This document shows positions 40,977 to 51,764 of a DNA stretch of 64,000 bases, one piece after another. The stretch covers positions 9,594,671-9,658,670 of the forward strand of contig CM036775.1 of assembly GCA_020796225.1 (NCBI GenBank), written 5' to 3'. The translations under genes and the position numbers were made by a program. Within the stretch, counting starts at the first letter, position 1. Each line of letters opens with the position of its first letter. Origin of the DNA: Arion vulgaris. Its lineage: Eukaryota; Mollusca; Gastropoda; Stylommatophora; Arionidae. The notes under the pieces were generated by a model. That model was not told the DNA's origin. It did no database searches and saw only the letters and a program-made list of their open reading frames with translations.

Positions 40977-42302
40977 ACGAACAAACAGGAGTGACAAATT
41001 AAAATGAAACACAAATGGACGACCAAATACAAACGTATCTAAGGAAAATCTGGAATAAAAACGAATAACGAAATAAATGTAACACAAAAAACACACATAA
41101 AAACTAGAAATAGAAAGGAAAAGAAACAATGAAACATCTAGTAAATATATAACTGGAATACATGCAACATATACCCATATAGATTACAAAGCATGGGAAG
41201 AGAAAGTACTAAGAAGCATAAGAATGTAATACGTTGAGCCGCGTGGTCGCAAGGTACCATACAAAGAAATCAACCGATTCTCCAGAGCAAATCGACTGCG
41301 ATCATCCGAGAACATGATCGGATGGCTGTGACCTGGACATCGTGAGCACCTAAATGGCCAGTATCATTGAAATGGGTGGCTACAGGGTCACAGAGCATTG
41401 GCGTATGTCGCGTAAGTGTTGGGCGAATCGGTCACTGAGCCTCTTGCCTGTCTCGCCGATATAAGCCTTGTTACACCGCTTACAGATAATGGCATAGATA
41501 AGATTACGGGACTCGCATGTGAACCCATCGTCAATAAGAAACGTGCCTAAGGAAAAGATACAGTACGCGTCTGTATCACATAAGCATACGTGTTGCAACG
41601 CCGACGGCCACACTGGACAGTGCCAAAATGAGTCTGGATATTGGACTTAAGGCGACTGTGTACCAACATATCCTAAAGACTTCTGTCCCGTCTGTAAGAC
41701 ACCAAAGGATAGTTGGGAAGACAGAACGGGTCTCAGGATCTGATCTAAGGAGAGACAGATGACGGAATAAAACATTTTTCACCAGGGAACTATGGGGGTG
41801 GTAAGTTAAGATAAGTTTTACTCTGTCAGAGTTAGTAGTCCTATGCTGGCTGGTAAGGGCCTGCTGGCGAGTGATTTTCTGAACTCGATGCATAGCCGAG
41901 ACAAGCACCCTCTCCGGGTATAGGCGCCTACGAAAGAAATCAAGCATCTCGCGAGCTCTCTCAAGAAAATCATCGTCCCCACTACAAAGGCGACGAAGGC
42001 GTAAGAGCTGCGAGAATGGCAAGAGTCACGACAAGCCCGGGGATGGGAAGAAGTATAGAGGAGAAACTATGTGCATCAGTAGGCTTGTAATATACTGATG
42101 TAGTGATAGCGGATAGGCATAAGGTGATAGTAATGTCAAGAAAGTTTCATTGTTTCTTTTCCTTTCTATTTCTAGTTTTTATGTGTGTTTTTGTGTTACA
42201 TTTATTTCGTTATTCGTTTTATTCCAGATTTTCCTTAGATACGTTTGTATTTGGTCGTCCATTTGTGTTTCATTTTAATTTGTCACTCCTGTTTGTTCGT
42301 TT

Positions 42303-42345
42303 GTTGATAAAGGCCTTGTTGGTCGAAACGTTGCTGTATTTTGTA
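42303..42345 (+). other. Hammerhead-like core motif in right Penelope arm
   Basis: gttgataaaggccttgttgg then tcgaaacgttgctgta; same core as in the left arm but on the opposite strand because the arms are inverted. Confidence 0.45.
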
Positions 42346-42414
42346 ATTGTTTTTGTAATTTGTAAAACTACAGTACTTTGTAATTACGTGTTTTTACAAG
42401 TATTAAGAGCTTCC

Positions 42415-42515
42415 GAAAAAACAAATAAACAAACACGGGACTCGAACCACTTACCCTAGTCCTTACGACACCAATCGCCTAGCCTAGCAATACGAGCGTT
42501 TTTACGAACACAACC
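42415..42515 (-). mobile_element. tRNA-derived segment joined to the Penelope end
   Basis: On the minus strand it has gctaggcgattggtgtcgta (A-box-like) and gtggttcgagtcccgtg (perfect B box GGTTCGAGTCC). No acceptor-stem pairing was found, so it is called SINE-like rather than a tRNA gene. The copy at 51815-51875 is also next to a Penelope-type end (tattaagagcttccgaaaaa). Confidence 0.55.
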
Positions 42516-42560
42516 AATGAGCCATTCTAAAAAAATGGCTCACGGGGGAGTGTCTTTTCT
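42516..42560. other. Hairpin (gagccatt...aatggctc)
   Basis: gagccattctaaaaaaatgg ctc forms an 8-bp stem with a 7-base loop; role unknown. Confidence 0.5.
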
Positions 42561-42599
42561 CAAACGCTCGTTATTCTAACACGCCAGTTCGATGTTGAT

Positions 42600-43080
42600 T
42601 AATCAATCTTTTTACATATTTGGTATGTCGTTCTTTTCGGACTGCACCAACATTGACACCCATCTCTCTCAATATGGTCAGCAAGTGGGAATCACAACCC
42701 TGAAACTCTTCTGTTCGGAAAGACTCTCAATGCGTTAAAAATGTCATTTCGGTCCATGGGAGCTCCTGCTGATATCGTAGTCATGCCAGCCAATCTATCA
42801 GCTCGTTCATTACCACTGACTCCTGCGTGCCCAGGAACAAAAATGACGGTGATTTCTCTGATCACTGTCTGTACCTCCACCCAGTTTCTTCTCACCATTC
42901 CTGATTCGACTTTACGAATCATGCTCATGGAGTCAATGAGTATGAGAACAGGAGAATAGTTATGAGATGTCAACCACATCACAGCCTCTGTAACCGCCCG
43001 TATCTCTATTGTCAAACTACTTGTGGTTGTTGGGTAGATCCCACTGGCCTCTCTTATTATTTTTCCTCCTTTTATTGATT
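42600..43080 (-). mobile_element. LINE-R fossil with RNase H domain
   Basis: Frame on the minus strand: TIEIRAVTEAVMWLTSHNYS, PVLILIDSMSMIRKVESGMV, VIFVPGHAGVSGNERADRLA. The I-E-x-R, D-S and GH.G..GNE.AD residues are the RNase H active-site motifs 2 to 4. It continues with DIFNALRVFPNRRVSGL. Jockey/I-type non-LTR elements carry such a domain. The copy is truncated on both sides. Confidence 0.9.
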
Positions 43081-43190
43081 GAAGTCCAAAAGTTTCGTAT
43101 ATGAGTAAGTAGGCCTATTCGTTAATGATGATGAGTTTCGTATATGAGTAAGTATTCGTTAATGATAATCATTGTGACATTATATATATA

Positions 43191-43352
43191 CAGGGGCGGC
43201 TCGTGATCCTTTTTGTTGGTGGGGCCAGACACAAATTTTCGGAAACTCATAGTTTTGGATTAGATTATATTTTAATTTATTAAATAATAAATGCACGTTA
43301 CACATTATTTTGATGGGGCCTGGCCCCACTGGCCCTTAATGACGAGCCGCCA
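43191..43352. mobile_element. hAT-type MITE-I, copy c
   Basis: Starts caggggcggctcgtgatcc and ends acgagccgcca, the last three bases being lost. Lies between two TATATATA tracts that could be its target-site duplication or a pre-existing microsatellite. Confidence 0.85.
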
Positions 43353-43377
43353 TATATATATATATATATATACAATT

Positions 43378-43850
43378 GCTGAGTCAGCGACAGTTGAGAT
43401 GACTGGGACACGTGTACCGTATGAGGGATGGTAGAATTCTAAAGAACATTCTATATGGCCGCTTCGCAACTTGTATTAGACAGCATGAGCGCCTAGTACT
43501 ACGCTTCCTTGACATCTGCAAGCGTGATCTAGCTTCATGCGTCATAGACAAAGAAAATTGGGATCTGTTGGCCAAAGACTGACAAGCATGACGAGCGGCA
43601 GTAAAGTATGGCTCAAAAAGAAAAGAAGAGAAACGCTATAACATATGGAGACAAAAGAGAGCGCAGAGGGCATAGAGACCATCCTCTGCATCACCTCCAG
43701 TCTCCAGTTTCACCTGCAGCAACTGTGTCAAAGATAGCCACTTCAGAAAGGACATTACAGCCACAACAGACGATGTGATTCAGCACAGAAGAAATTACGT
43801 GAAGCAAAACTCTCCCCAGACAAAGAAGTCAATGATGATGATAGAGACAA
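43378..43850 (+). mobile_element. LINE C-terminal fossil, plus strand
   Basis: Frames: LRWLGHVYRMRDGRILK-like text with one stop, then NILYGRFATCIRQHERLVLR, FLDICKRDLASCVIDKENWD and LLAKD. C-terminal RYKD.CKRDL type ending of a non-LTR element. Confidence 0.8.
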
Positions 43851-43877
43851 TAGTGGTGCAAAGGTTTCACTTACTTT

Positions 43878-44385
43878 TAAGTAATTGAGACAATGAAGTG
43901 GGAAGTAAATAGTTTAAGTAATTGAGGCAATGAAGTGGGAAGTAAATAGTTTAAGTAATTGAGGCAATGAAGTGGGAGGCAAATAGTTTAAGTAATTGAG
44001 GCAATGAAGTGGAAGGCAAATATTTTAAGTAATTGAGGCAATGAAGTGGGAAGCAAATGGTTTAAGTAATTGAGGCAATGAAGCGGGAGGCAAATGGTTT
44101 AAGTAATTGAGGCAATGAAGTTGGAAGCAAATATTTTAAGTAATTGAGGCAATGAAGTGGGAGGTAAATGGTTTAAGTAATTGAGGCAAATGGTTTAAGT
44201 AATTGAGGCAATGAAGTGGGAGGCAAATGGTTTAAGTAATTGAGGCAATGAAGTGGGAGGCAAATGGTTTAAGTAATTGAGGCAATGAAGTGGGAGGCAA
44301 ATGGTTTAAGTAATTGAGGCAATGAAGGAGGACAAATAGTTTAAGTAAATGAGGCAATGAAGTGGGAAGCAAATGGTTTAGAGAA
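43878..44385. repeat. 37-bp minisatellite, about 13 copies
   Basis: Unit aatgaagtgggaggcaaatg plus gtttaagtaattgaggc (37 bases), with a few truncated units (e.g. 44190). Confidence 0.95.
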
Positions 44386-44394
44386 AAATACTTT

Positions 44395-44990
44395 CTTTTG
44401 TCGTCTCACTGTCACCGTGTTGTTGCCCAAATGTAGTGGTTTTCTGGGGAGGTTTTTCTAGCGCTGCTCTAGTGGCTTGGGTGATAGTTGTTTTTTGCTT
44501 TTTTTTAAACAGGATTCTGCTATGCCATCTTTCCATCTTTTTCGTGGTCGTCCCCTCGCCTTCTTTCCTAATATTCTGTTGTAAAAGACTCTTTATACTG
44601 TGGAGTCTGGGTACATTCTTATAAAGTGGCCGAACCACTTCATTCTGTTTCTCAAAGTAATTCAAGCAAGGTTCTGTGTCAACTTTCTTTCTTATGTTGA
44701 TGTTGGTGATTGTCTTTTATGTTGTTGTTGGTAACTTTTTGTAGTTTTCTCATTTCACATGTAGTTATTTTTTGTCAACTGTTCTATTCTCATTGTCCAT
44801 GTTTGTCCACGTTGTTCATCTCTCCTTGTAACGTTGACAACTTTTCGTAAACATCTCATTTCACATGTTGTAATCTTTCTTTCTTGTGTCTTAGTAAGAG
44901 GTCATGTTTGGCACTGATAGCAGAGAGTTGGAATAAATATGCAGTTTATCAGTTGCCGTTTGACTGCCATGTTAATGCTTGGATGTTTTA
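44395..44990 (-). mobile_element. LINE-2 fossil, minus strand
   Basis: Minus-strand frames contain NYFEKQNEVVRPLYKNVPRL-like C-terminal text, then the ITQATRAALEKPPQKTTTFG tail. Upstream the aacatgtgaaatgagaaaac and catttgtgccaac-type blocks are the TCEMR region. Matches 57205-57700 and 63075-63550. Confidence 0.8.
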
Positions 44991-45148
44991 ATTATCCAAA
45001 TTCAAATCAAATATCAAATTAAAATAATAAGTAAGATCTATTATAAATAACACATTGTGCCTACTCTAAACTAGAAACTCAATGCAACACTCATTCAAGC
45101 TGAAATCACGAAGTGGCAGATATATCATGCATAGAATCTGCTCGGACA

Positions 45149-45315
45149 CAGTGGTGGCTCGTCATTAAGGGCCTGTGGGGCCGGGTCCCACCAAAAATAG
45201 TGTGTAACGTGTATTAATTATTTTATAAATTAAAATATAACCTAATCCCAAATCATGTTTTTCCCCGAAATATTTGTCTGTCCCCATCAATAAAAATGAT
45301 CACTAGCCGCCACTG
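45149..45315. mobile_element. hAT-type MITE-I, copy d (reverse orientation)
   Basis: Ends cagtggtggctcgtcattaa and actagccgccactg. 8-bp target-site duplication ctcggaca/ttcggaca (45141-45148, 45316-45323; one mismatch). Confidence 0.92.
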
Positions 45316-45349
45316 TTCGGACATGTTAGTCGGTTTTTTAGCGGTTTTT

Positions 45350-45930
45350 TCTACAGTAACTGCTGGTCAGCCCTGATCTATATTAACTGCTGGTCAACCC
45401 TGATCTACATTAACTGTTGGTCAGCCCTGATCTACATTAACTGTTGGTCAGTCCTGATCTACATTAACTGTTGGTCTGCCCTGATCTACAGTAACTGCTG
45501 GTCAGCCCTAATCTACATTAACTGTTGGTCAGCCCTGATCTACAGTAACTGCTGGTCAGCCCTGATCCATATTAACTGCTGGTCAGCCCTGATCTACAGT
45601 AACTGTTGGTCTGCCCTGATCTACAGTAACTGCTGGTCAGCCCTAATCTACATTAACTGTTGGTCAGCCCTGATCTACATTAACTGTTGGTCAGCCCTGA
45701 TCTACAGTAACTGTTGGTCTGCCCTGATCTACAGTAACTGCTGGTCAGCCCTGATCTACATTAACTGTTGGTCAGCCCTGATCTACATTAACTGTTGGTC
45801 AGTCCTGATCTACATTAACTGTTGGTCTGCCCTGATCTACAGTAACTGCTGGTAAGCCCTAATCTACATTAACTGTTGGTCAGCCCTGATCTACAGTAAC
45901 TGCTGGTCAACCCTGATCTACAGTAACAAT
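45350..45930. repeat. 27-bp minisatellite, about 21 copies
   Basis: Unit aactgttggtcagccctgat plus ctacatt (27 bases). Variants ctacagt, ggtctgcc and ctgctgg recur in ordered groups (for example 45475-45600 and 45600-45720), so short blocks were duplicated together. Confidence 0.95.
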
Positions 45931-46508
45931 GGCAACAACAACGATAACAACACTTCTGAAGTCCGAGTAACGCTCGCCTTAATGGCGAGGGTTACTGTTG
46001 ATAAAGAAAGGAAGACTTCACGCAAAAATTAAAGGTGCCATATTAGGCTCCATGATAATGCGCGAACAACAAAAAAAAGAACACCAACAAACACAATTGA
46101 CATAAATTATTTTTATTGTCTTGTTTGGTTTTTTATTATTATTAAATCTGACGACATATTTTGAAATCAATTTGTACGTTTTTGACTTCCAGACATTCAT
46201 CGATATGGTCACAACAATCCCATTGTGTGTTACACTTATTTATCTATAAGAATCAGTTGAATTACATTGTATGTCTGTCTAAATTATTTGGAGATATTTG
46301 GACATCCTACAGACTTGAAATTTGGCAAGAAGGTAGCTTTCAGAGATACGAAGAGGAAAAAATTATCAAACTGAACTATTTGTTCCTTTCTATAACCATA
46401 TTTCACATGGTAATTATGCGTATAAATCGACGAAAATATAAATCCATGTTTTCACGACGTTCGCGGTCACGTGATGCGCAAAAGCGATCATGTTGTTATA
46501 GTCCAGTG
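45931..46508. other. Unassigned stretch
   Basis: Contains a diverged fragment also seen near 30725 (gaagtccgagtaacgctcgc). The plus-strand frame 46161-46616 (151 codons) has no recognisable domain and its last third is translated Penelope sequence, so it is unlikely to be a gene. Confidence 0.35.
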
Positions 46509-46603
46509 GCAAAACACGTAATTACAAAGTACTGTAGTTTTACAAATTACAAAAACAATGACAAAATACAGCAACGTTTCGACCAACAAGGCCTTTATCA
46601 AGC
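46509..46603 (-). mobile_element. 95-bp Penelope-like fragment with 12-bp target-site duplication
   Basis: On the minus strand runs from gcttgataaaggccttgttg to taattacgtgttttgc, identical in kind to the arms at 40857 and 42402. Perfect flanking copies of tatagtccagtg (46497-46508 and 46604-46615) show it inserted as a 95-bp unit that begins with the hammerhead-like core. Confidence 0.92.
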
Positions 46604-46674
46604 TATAGTCCAGTGACGTCTTTCGCACATCACACGAACACTAACATATTTATTGGTATTTCAACATGTCGGTT

Positions 46675-46795
46675 CTGTAGACTCCAACTGACTGGCAGAG
46701 AGCAATTATAGTCCCCATCTGGAAGAACAAGGAGGCAAACGAGATTGTGAAACATACAGGGGCATCTCATTGCTGAGTTATGTAATAAAGATGTG
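46675..46795 (+). mobile_element. LINE reverse-transcriptase fragment (N-terminal motif)
   Basis: DWQRAIIVPIWKNKEA, then after a one-base frameshift RDCETYRGISLLSYVIKM. This is the reverse transcriptase motif 1-2 stretch (W..a.ivPi.KnKG...C.NYRGIsLL...K). Continues directly into the tandem repeat below. Confidence 0.88.
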
Positions 46796-46797
46796 AC

Positions 46798-47030
46798 AGT
46801 TATGTGACAACTTCTGAGTTTGTGTTTGTCTCTCTTGTCTTTACAGACGGTCAATGGTAAATGTTTTACTGTGATAACTTCTGAGTTTGTGCGTGTCTCT
46901 CTTGTCTCTACAGATGGTAAATTGGCAAGTGTTTTACTGTGACAACTTCTAAATTTGTGCTTGTCTCTTTGACTTTACAGACGGTTATCTGGCAAGTATT
47001 TTACTGTGACAACTTTTGTGTATCTCTAAA
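46798..47030 (-). repeat. About 63-bp tandem repeat of the LINE-E 3' tail, 4 copies
   Basis: Units contain ctgtgacaacttctgagttt, gtgtttgtctctcttgtctt and tacagacggtcaatggtaaa. The reverse complement of one unit is the tail of LINE-E at 29855-29925. A single copy is at 56757. Confidence 0.88.
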
Positions 47031-47034
47031 ATGC

Positions 47035-47345
47035 TCCGATATAGACACCACGTTCAAGGAACCCCTTGCGCAGGATTGCCAAATGTAGACCTGTAACAAC
47101 ACAAGAGGATATCGCATAGATGAGAGATATTGTACTGTTGAGGCGAAGAGAATACGACATGCACAAAAAGACAGAATATGCAACACTTACATGTCCAACC
47201 CTGATCATGTATGCCCAACCTATTGTAGGGGATTGTGTTCCAGTATTGACTCTACAGTCACTTCCACATACACCATAGAGGTGCAACAACACACGTCCGA
47301 GGCTGGTGTCATCATCACTTGCTATGGATGGCTATAATTGTTAAT
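47035..47345 (+). repeat. Dispersed repeat R3, copy at 47 kb
   Basis: Reverse complement of 7690-8000. On the minus strand it can be read as SLGRVLLHLYGVCGSDCRVN and QSPTIGWAYMIRVGH, followed by GTAAGT, and further on an AG-bounded segment VYIWQSCARGSLNV. The intervening 'intron' is as well conserved between copies as the 'exons', so it behaves as a repeat. An old processed or duplicated gene piece is not excluded. Confidence 0.5.
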
Positions 47346-47464
47346 TCAAACTCGACCATCAAGGACTAACTATCCCTACACTACGCAACTATCTCTCTCT
47401 CTCTTTCTCTCTCGCGATCACCGCTTAGACTGATGTACCGGATTTCCCCATAAATTATATTTAT

Positions 47465-47870
47465 GTGGAAATCTGATTCATGCAGCCTTAGCATGAGTGT
47501 GTTCCGTCACATCTTTAGCGCCATTTGGAGCTCTGGTGCTTATCCTTCGGCGATGTGTCCGGTTTTGTCCAGCGTTTACTGGGTTCGCTCTCCGTCAGCC
47601 TTGGGATGTCCCCAGCCGACCTGCAAGGCAGCAGGTTGCTATTTTCTTTTAGGGTAGCTACCTTTAGACAACCTTCCCTCCCGGGTTTTTGAGCGTCATC
47701 TGTCCAGGTTATCAGTCTTTTTTTTTGACTACTTGGTTTGCCTGCCGTCCAGTTTTGTGTACGGTTTGCTCCGCTAGACTTTGATTGTCCCCAATCTATC
47801 TACAAGGCAGTAGTAGTTCTTTGCGAGGGAAACGCGGTTATTGTTCTCGCAACTATCCGAAGTGTTGTGA
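47465..47870 (-). repeat. Dispersed repeat R1, copy at 47 kb
   Basis: Reverse complement of 2285-2560 and 6940-7190 (agcgtttactgggttcgctc, cttatccttcggcgatgtgt, ctacaaggcagtagtagttc). Contains short palindromic agcgaaccgagtaaacgct-type words. Confidence 0.65.
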
Positions 47871-47934
47871 GGCGTCCACTGTGTTAGAACCCAAACTCAG
47901 ACAAGTTCATAAATACAAGCAGCCTTAAAGATGC

Positions 47935-48480
47935 TCAACAACCAGCAGGTGTTAGCAAAAATTATTGTAGTCTTTAGCGATTCAAGATCCGTTCTCCAGG
48001 CCATCTCATGTTCCAAACAGGACAAGATCACTCAGAATATACGGCAAAAAAATCAGCTTGCTGTCAACAAAATCTGAACTAGTCTTACGGTGGATACCGG
48101 CACACTGTGGCATACCAGGAAATGAAAAGGCTGACAAACTCGCACGGGCTGGAGGGAGTATAACACAACATCACCCAACATAAAGCTTTACAGAAACAAA
48201 GATTCTCCTGAAACAATCCAGAAAAATGATGTGGAGAAAAACAAACGGAGAATACAACCCAGAGCACGACAGTATAAATACTTAAATATAAAAGCACAGA
48301 CCACAGTCTTCAGACTTAGAACAGGACACAGCAGTCTCAAAGCACACCTCCAAAAAATGGGTATCAGGGACTCGGCTGTCTGCACCTGTAGCGCAGCAAA
48401 GCAGTCCGTGGAGCACATCCTGCAAGACTGCCCAGCCTGAGCAGTGTGAGAGTGGAAATCTGACCAACAAACAACGACAG
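47935..48480 (+). mobile_element. LINE with RNase H end and C-terminal domain
   Basis: VFSDSRSVLQAISCSKQDKI then STKSELVLRWIPAHCGIPGN and EKADKLARAGG: RNase H D-S motif and final HCG..GNE.AD motif. After a frameshift: YLNIKAQTTVFRLRTGHSSL, CTCSAAKQSVEHILQDCP, the LRTGH...C.C....TVEH.L..C zinc-binding ending of jockey/CR1-like elements. Broken. Confidence 0.92.
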
Positions 48481-48689
48481 CCTATGGGGAGTAGACTACA
48501 CACTACATAGCGTGGAAGACAAACCAAGGTGAGAGACGTCGAAGAACTCAAGCACACCGCCCTGTTTATGACACATACCGGAGTAGTCGCATAGCAGAAA
48601 TTGATTGCAGAAGAAAAATATACATACACGATGGTAACAATTTCACAAAGCACAATGATGTCACAAAATTAGACAACCATATTGAATGT

Positions 48690-49300
48690 TAAATTTCAGA
48701 ATAATGTTGATTCAAAATACGAAAACAAACCTACCAAACATTGCGTTTTGCGTAAGTTGTTCTTGTGATTCAATCTTGGAGAAAGATGGCTGCTGGCAAG
48801 AACTCCGTTTAACGTCAAGCAATGAGTTAAAACATATTGTACAAGTGTTCAAATAAAAGCAGCCTGTAATGATTAGTCTGCATTTAGAAATAGAAGGCAT
48901 TGATTATAAATTCAGAATATGTGAGTCAAGAGTTGACGAGAACACTCCAATGTGACGTTTTTGGGAAGGTTTCTGTGACAATTGAGTAGAGATGGCTGTC
49001 AGAACTCGCTTTCAAATGAGTAAAAACAATTGTCAGAGGTGTTCAAGATAAAAGCATGCTGTAATGGAGTTAATCTGGCATATATTTATGAAAATGAGAA
49101 GGTTCAGTTATGACGTAGTATAGGTCAAGGTTGTGTGACGTATGTAATTGTAGTGCGGGAAGGGGTGATGAACAAATGTGACGTAGGACGAGCTAGTCAG
49201 AACCGCTTTAAATAGTAAATAAACACCACTCACTGTGTAACTGGCAACTTTCGATTTGTCAATGGGGCTGCATTTATCTTGAACATCCTGTATAATTTAA
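48690..49300. repeat. Diverged tandem repeat of about 240 bp, 3 copies
   Basis: Shared words: gagaaagatggctgctggca / gtagagatggctgtcagaac / gacgagctagtcagaaccgc, then ttcaaataaaagcagcctgt / ttcaagataaaagcatgctg. Diverged enough that the unit boundaries are approximate. No gene seen. Confidence 0.5.
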
Positions 49301-49394
49301 AATTGTATTTATACAGTCGGGACGTTGTTTGATTGAAGAAGACTATAGGTTAAAATCGATAGCACAGAAATAAATGGCGCGCAGATGTTGGCAT

Positions 49395-49680
49395 TGTATT
49401 ATTCATCATCATCATCATCAGGTGCCGTCTCCACATCGAAGGTTGGCTGCAATGAATCTCCAGCATCCTCTGTCTTTCGCCTTGGTGTTGCACACCGCCA
49501 GACTGTAACCTGTCCATTTCTTAAAGTTTCCTCCCACTTATCTCTCGGTCTTCCTCTTGCTCTTCCCCTCAACTTTCCCCTCTAGTAAATGTTTTATCAT
49601 GGTGTCGTGTCTTTTTATGTGCCCAAAATACTTTACTTGTCTGAATTTTATTTCTCTTAACCCTTTCGCTGCTACATACT
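49395..49680 (-). mobile_element. LINE C-terminal fragment, minus strand
   Basis: Minus-strand frame: IKFRQVKYFGHIKRHDTMIK, HLLEGKLRGRARGRPRDKW, then QVTVWRCATPRRKTEDAGDS and QPTFDVETAPDDDDD. Standard FGHI.R......G...G.RGRGRP..W ending. Confidence 0.88.
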
Positions 49681-49764
49681 TTCCTCAGGCTGAGCTAAAA
49701 ATAGCTACTCTTTGTTTCTAGGTCTTTGTTTCTCAACCTCCATCCCTAAATTATTAAGCAAAGA

Positions 49765-50560
49765 TGCCGAGCCTAATCTAGTGAAAAAGCAATTACAATG
49801 GAACATCTCCATTACATGTTTCCAGAAGACAGCTGGATAAGAATTTACACAGATGGATCGGCAATGGAGGCAACCATGAATGGTGGAGCAGGAGTGTACA
49901 TTAGGCACCCAGATGCTACCACTGTGTCTCTAGCGCTCCTACTGGAAGAATATGTTCCAACTACAAAGCAGAACTCATAGCCCTTCTGATGGCAGCACAG
50001 CACATGAATAAGCTGCAAGCAGCTGCAAGCAAGATGGTATTTCTTACAGACTCATTGTCAGCTATACAAGCCCTGGAGGCTAAATCCACTGATAGCACAG
50101 TACAAAAACTACAAAGAGAACTTGCTCAGCTTTCAGAAAAGGCAGAAATTCACTTGCAGTGGATTCCATCTCACTGTGGCATTGCAGGCAATGAGAGTGC
50201 TGATGTCTTAGCTAAGGAGGGCAGTGCCAAGAGCAAATTTACCAACCCTTGTCTTTTCAAGAGGTCAAAACCCTCATACAGAGAAAATCTGCAGTAGACT
50301 GGAAGACAAACACTGGATATGATTATGGAAAAGACTCCTCAAAGACCTAAGCAGAACAGACCAGGTCATTATATTTGACTACGACTGACTAAAACACTAC
50401 CTGAATGTCAACGTCTGCATGTCAGAGGTCGCAGACCACCTAGACTACCATCAAGACGTCTCTGCGTGTCAGGACATGGCAACACACGACCTAACAAGCT
50501 ATCCTGCAATGACTGTCCCTTCTGTGGTCAGATAAGCACATGCCAGACATCGACTGAAAA
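49765..50560 (+). mobile_element. Jockey/CR1-like LINE fossil with complete RNase H domain
   Basis: RNase H motifs in order: SWIRIYTDGSAM (D-G-S), then ELIALLMAAQHMN-like text across a one-base frameshift near 49960, KMVFLTDSLSAIQALEAKST (D-S) and LQWIPSHCGIAGNESADVLA (H, N-E, D). Downstream RLTKTLPECQRLH-type text to 50560 is the C-terminal region. One frameshift inactivates it. Confidence 0.93.
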
Positions 50561-50824
50561 TAAAGTTTCCGTCAACTGAACTGTCTGCCTTGCTGTCCAC
50601 AGTAAATTGATCCAATCATAGATAAAAGTTTTAGTCACATAAGGAGATGATATACATGACGTGTTAATATTTAGCCAAGTGACTTACTTGGGAATGAAAC
50701 GTATATATACGTCCTTAGCAGCTAAAGGGTTAATAATTGTTTCTTCATGCCTATTTTTCCTTAAACTTGTTTATTTGTTTTTCTGTCCATGAAACTCTGC
50801 CTATTCTTCTATATTACTGTATTA
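50561..50824. other. No feature recognised
   Basis: About 260 bases with no frame, repeat match or motif beyond AT-rich words. Confidence 0.3.
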
Positions 50825-51110
50825 TTCAGTTATCAGTTATATGAGGACTATCATCATAGCACTCCGGACATGTCCATAGGTGCTCCGATCTCCGCCTCAG
50901 CAAATCCAGCAGCGTCCAGCGACCCAACACGCCAGTTCGATGTTGATTAATCAATCTCTTTGCATATTTAGTATGTCTTTCTTTTCGGCTGCACCAATAT
51001 TGACACCCATCTCTTTCAATCTGGTCAGCGAGTGGGATTCACAGCCCTGAAACTCTCTGTTCGGAAAGACTCTCTTAATGCGTGAAGAATGTCTATTGTA
51101 TTATTAAGTT
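50825..51110 (-). mobile_element. LINE-R C-terminal fragment, minus strand
   Basis: Reverse complement contains a DIL.ALRESFRTESFRAVN-like frame, then ATPNMQRD-like text and SEHLWTCPECYDDSPHITDN at the end. Matches 42600-42730 and 40690-40800. Confidence 0.8.
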
Positions 51111-51525
51111 ATAATAAATCAACTAATCGTTAAACGTAACCAACAAATGTTTATTCATTATTGCAAACCGATGCTGAAGCTGTTATCAGATAAAATCAGA
51201 CATTTAGCAAAATTAAAACAACAATTAAATCGTAAAAAAGAAGACAAAAATAAAATTTGCGTGTGATTGTGATTGGCTATATGACAAAAAAGATGCAGGC
51301 GGTATTATCGATAAATTTGATTTGTGGTATTGTTTACGAAAGGAAAGGGTGGTGGGTAACCTACGACCCGCGGGAGATAGCGGCCAGTAACACATTTTGG
51401 ACCGGCTACCGATGAAAGTATAACACTGCTATACACTCCAGTCTCTGAGCTAAACAATAACGATTTAGGAAAAACACACAGACATTCACGCAATCCCATC
51501 TCTCAAGTCAATGTAAATATATAAT
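51111..51525. other. No feature recognised
   Basis: AT-rich, about 410 bases. The 64-codon minus-strand frame at 51305-51499 has no recognisable domain. Confidence 0.3.
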
Positions 51526-51529
51526 TTAT

Positions 51530-51738
51530 ATACGTATATAATTTATATTAGCAATGTACAATGTATTATTAATTTATGTTAGCAATGTATAATGTTTTAC
51601 TAATGTATGTTAGCGATGTGTAATGTTTTACTAATGTATGTTAGCGATGTGTAATGTTTTACTAATGTATGTTAGCGATGTGTAATGTATTACTAATGTA
51701 TGTTAGCGATGTGTAATGTATTACTAATGTATGTTAAG
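51530..51738. repeat. 31-bp tandem repeat, about 6 copies
   Basis: Unit tgtatgttagcgatgtgtaa plus tgttttactaa (31 bases), preceded by more diverged units from 51545. Confidence 0.92.
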
Positions 51739-51764
51739 CACACGGAGCCTCTTTCAAGAACCCC

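Larger units (their letters stand above)
40857..42402 (-). mobile_element. Penelope-like element with GIY-YIG endonuclease and inverted arms
   Basis: On the minus strand 42022-41576 encodes the post-reverse-transcriptase linker typical of Penelope-like elements: FSQLLRLRRLCSGDDDFLER, FFRRRLYPERVL, DRVKLILTYHP and NVLFRHLSLLRSDPETRSVF. After a frameshift, 41613-41380 encodes the GIY-YIG domain (FTCESRNLIYAIICKRCNKA, YIGETGKRLSDRFAQHLRD). The reverse transcriptase itself is missing. Two arms of about 250 bases, 40857-41130 and 42125-42402, are near-identical inverted copies. Each carries the hammerhead-like motif. Arms in direct or inverted order are known for this class. Inactive. Confidence 0.92.

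Noticed and set aside
46161..46616. 151-codon plus-strand gene
   Set aside because: Its last third is the 95-bp Penelope insertion and one target duplication; the rest has no recognisable domain.
49798..50297. Host RNase H gene
   Set aside because: The domain matches retrotransposon RNase H, has a frameshift in the middle and is followed by LINE C-terminal sequence.
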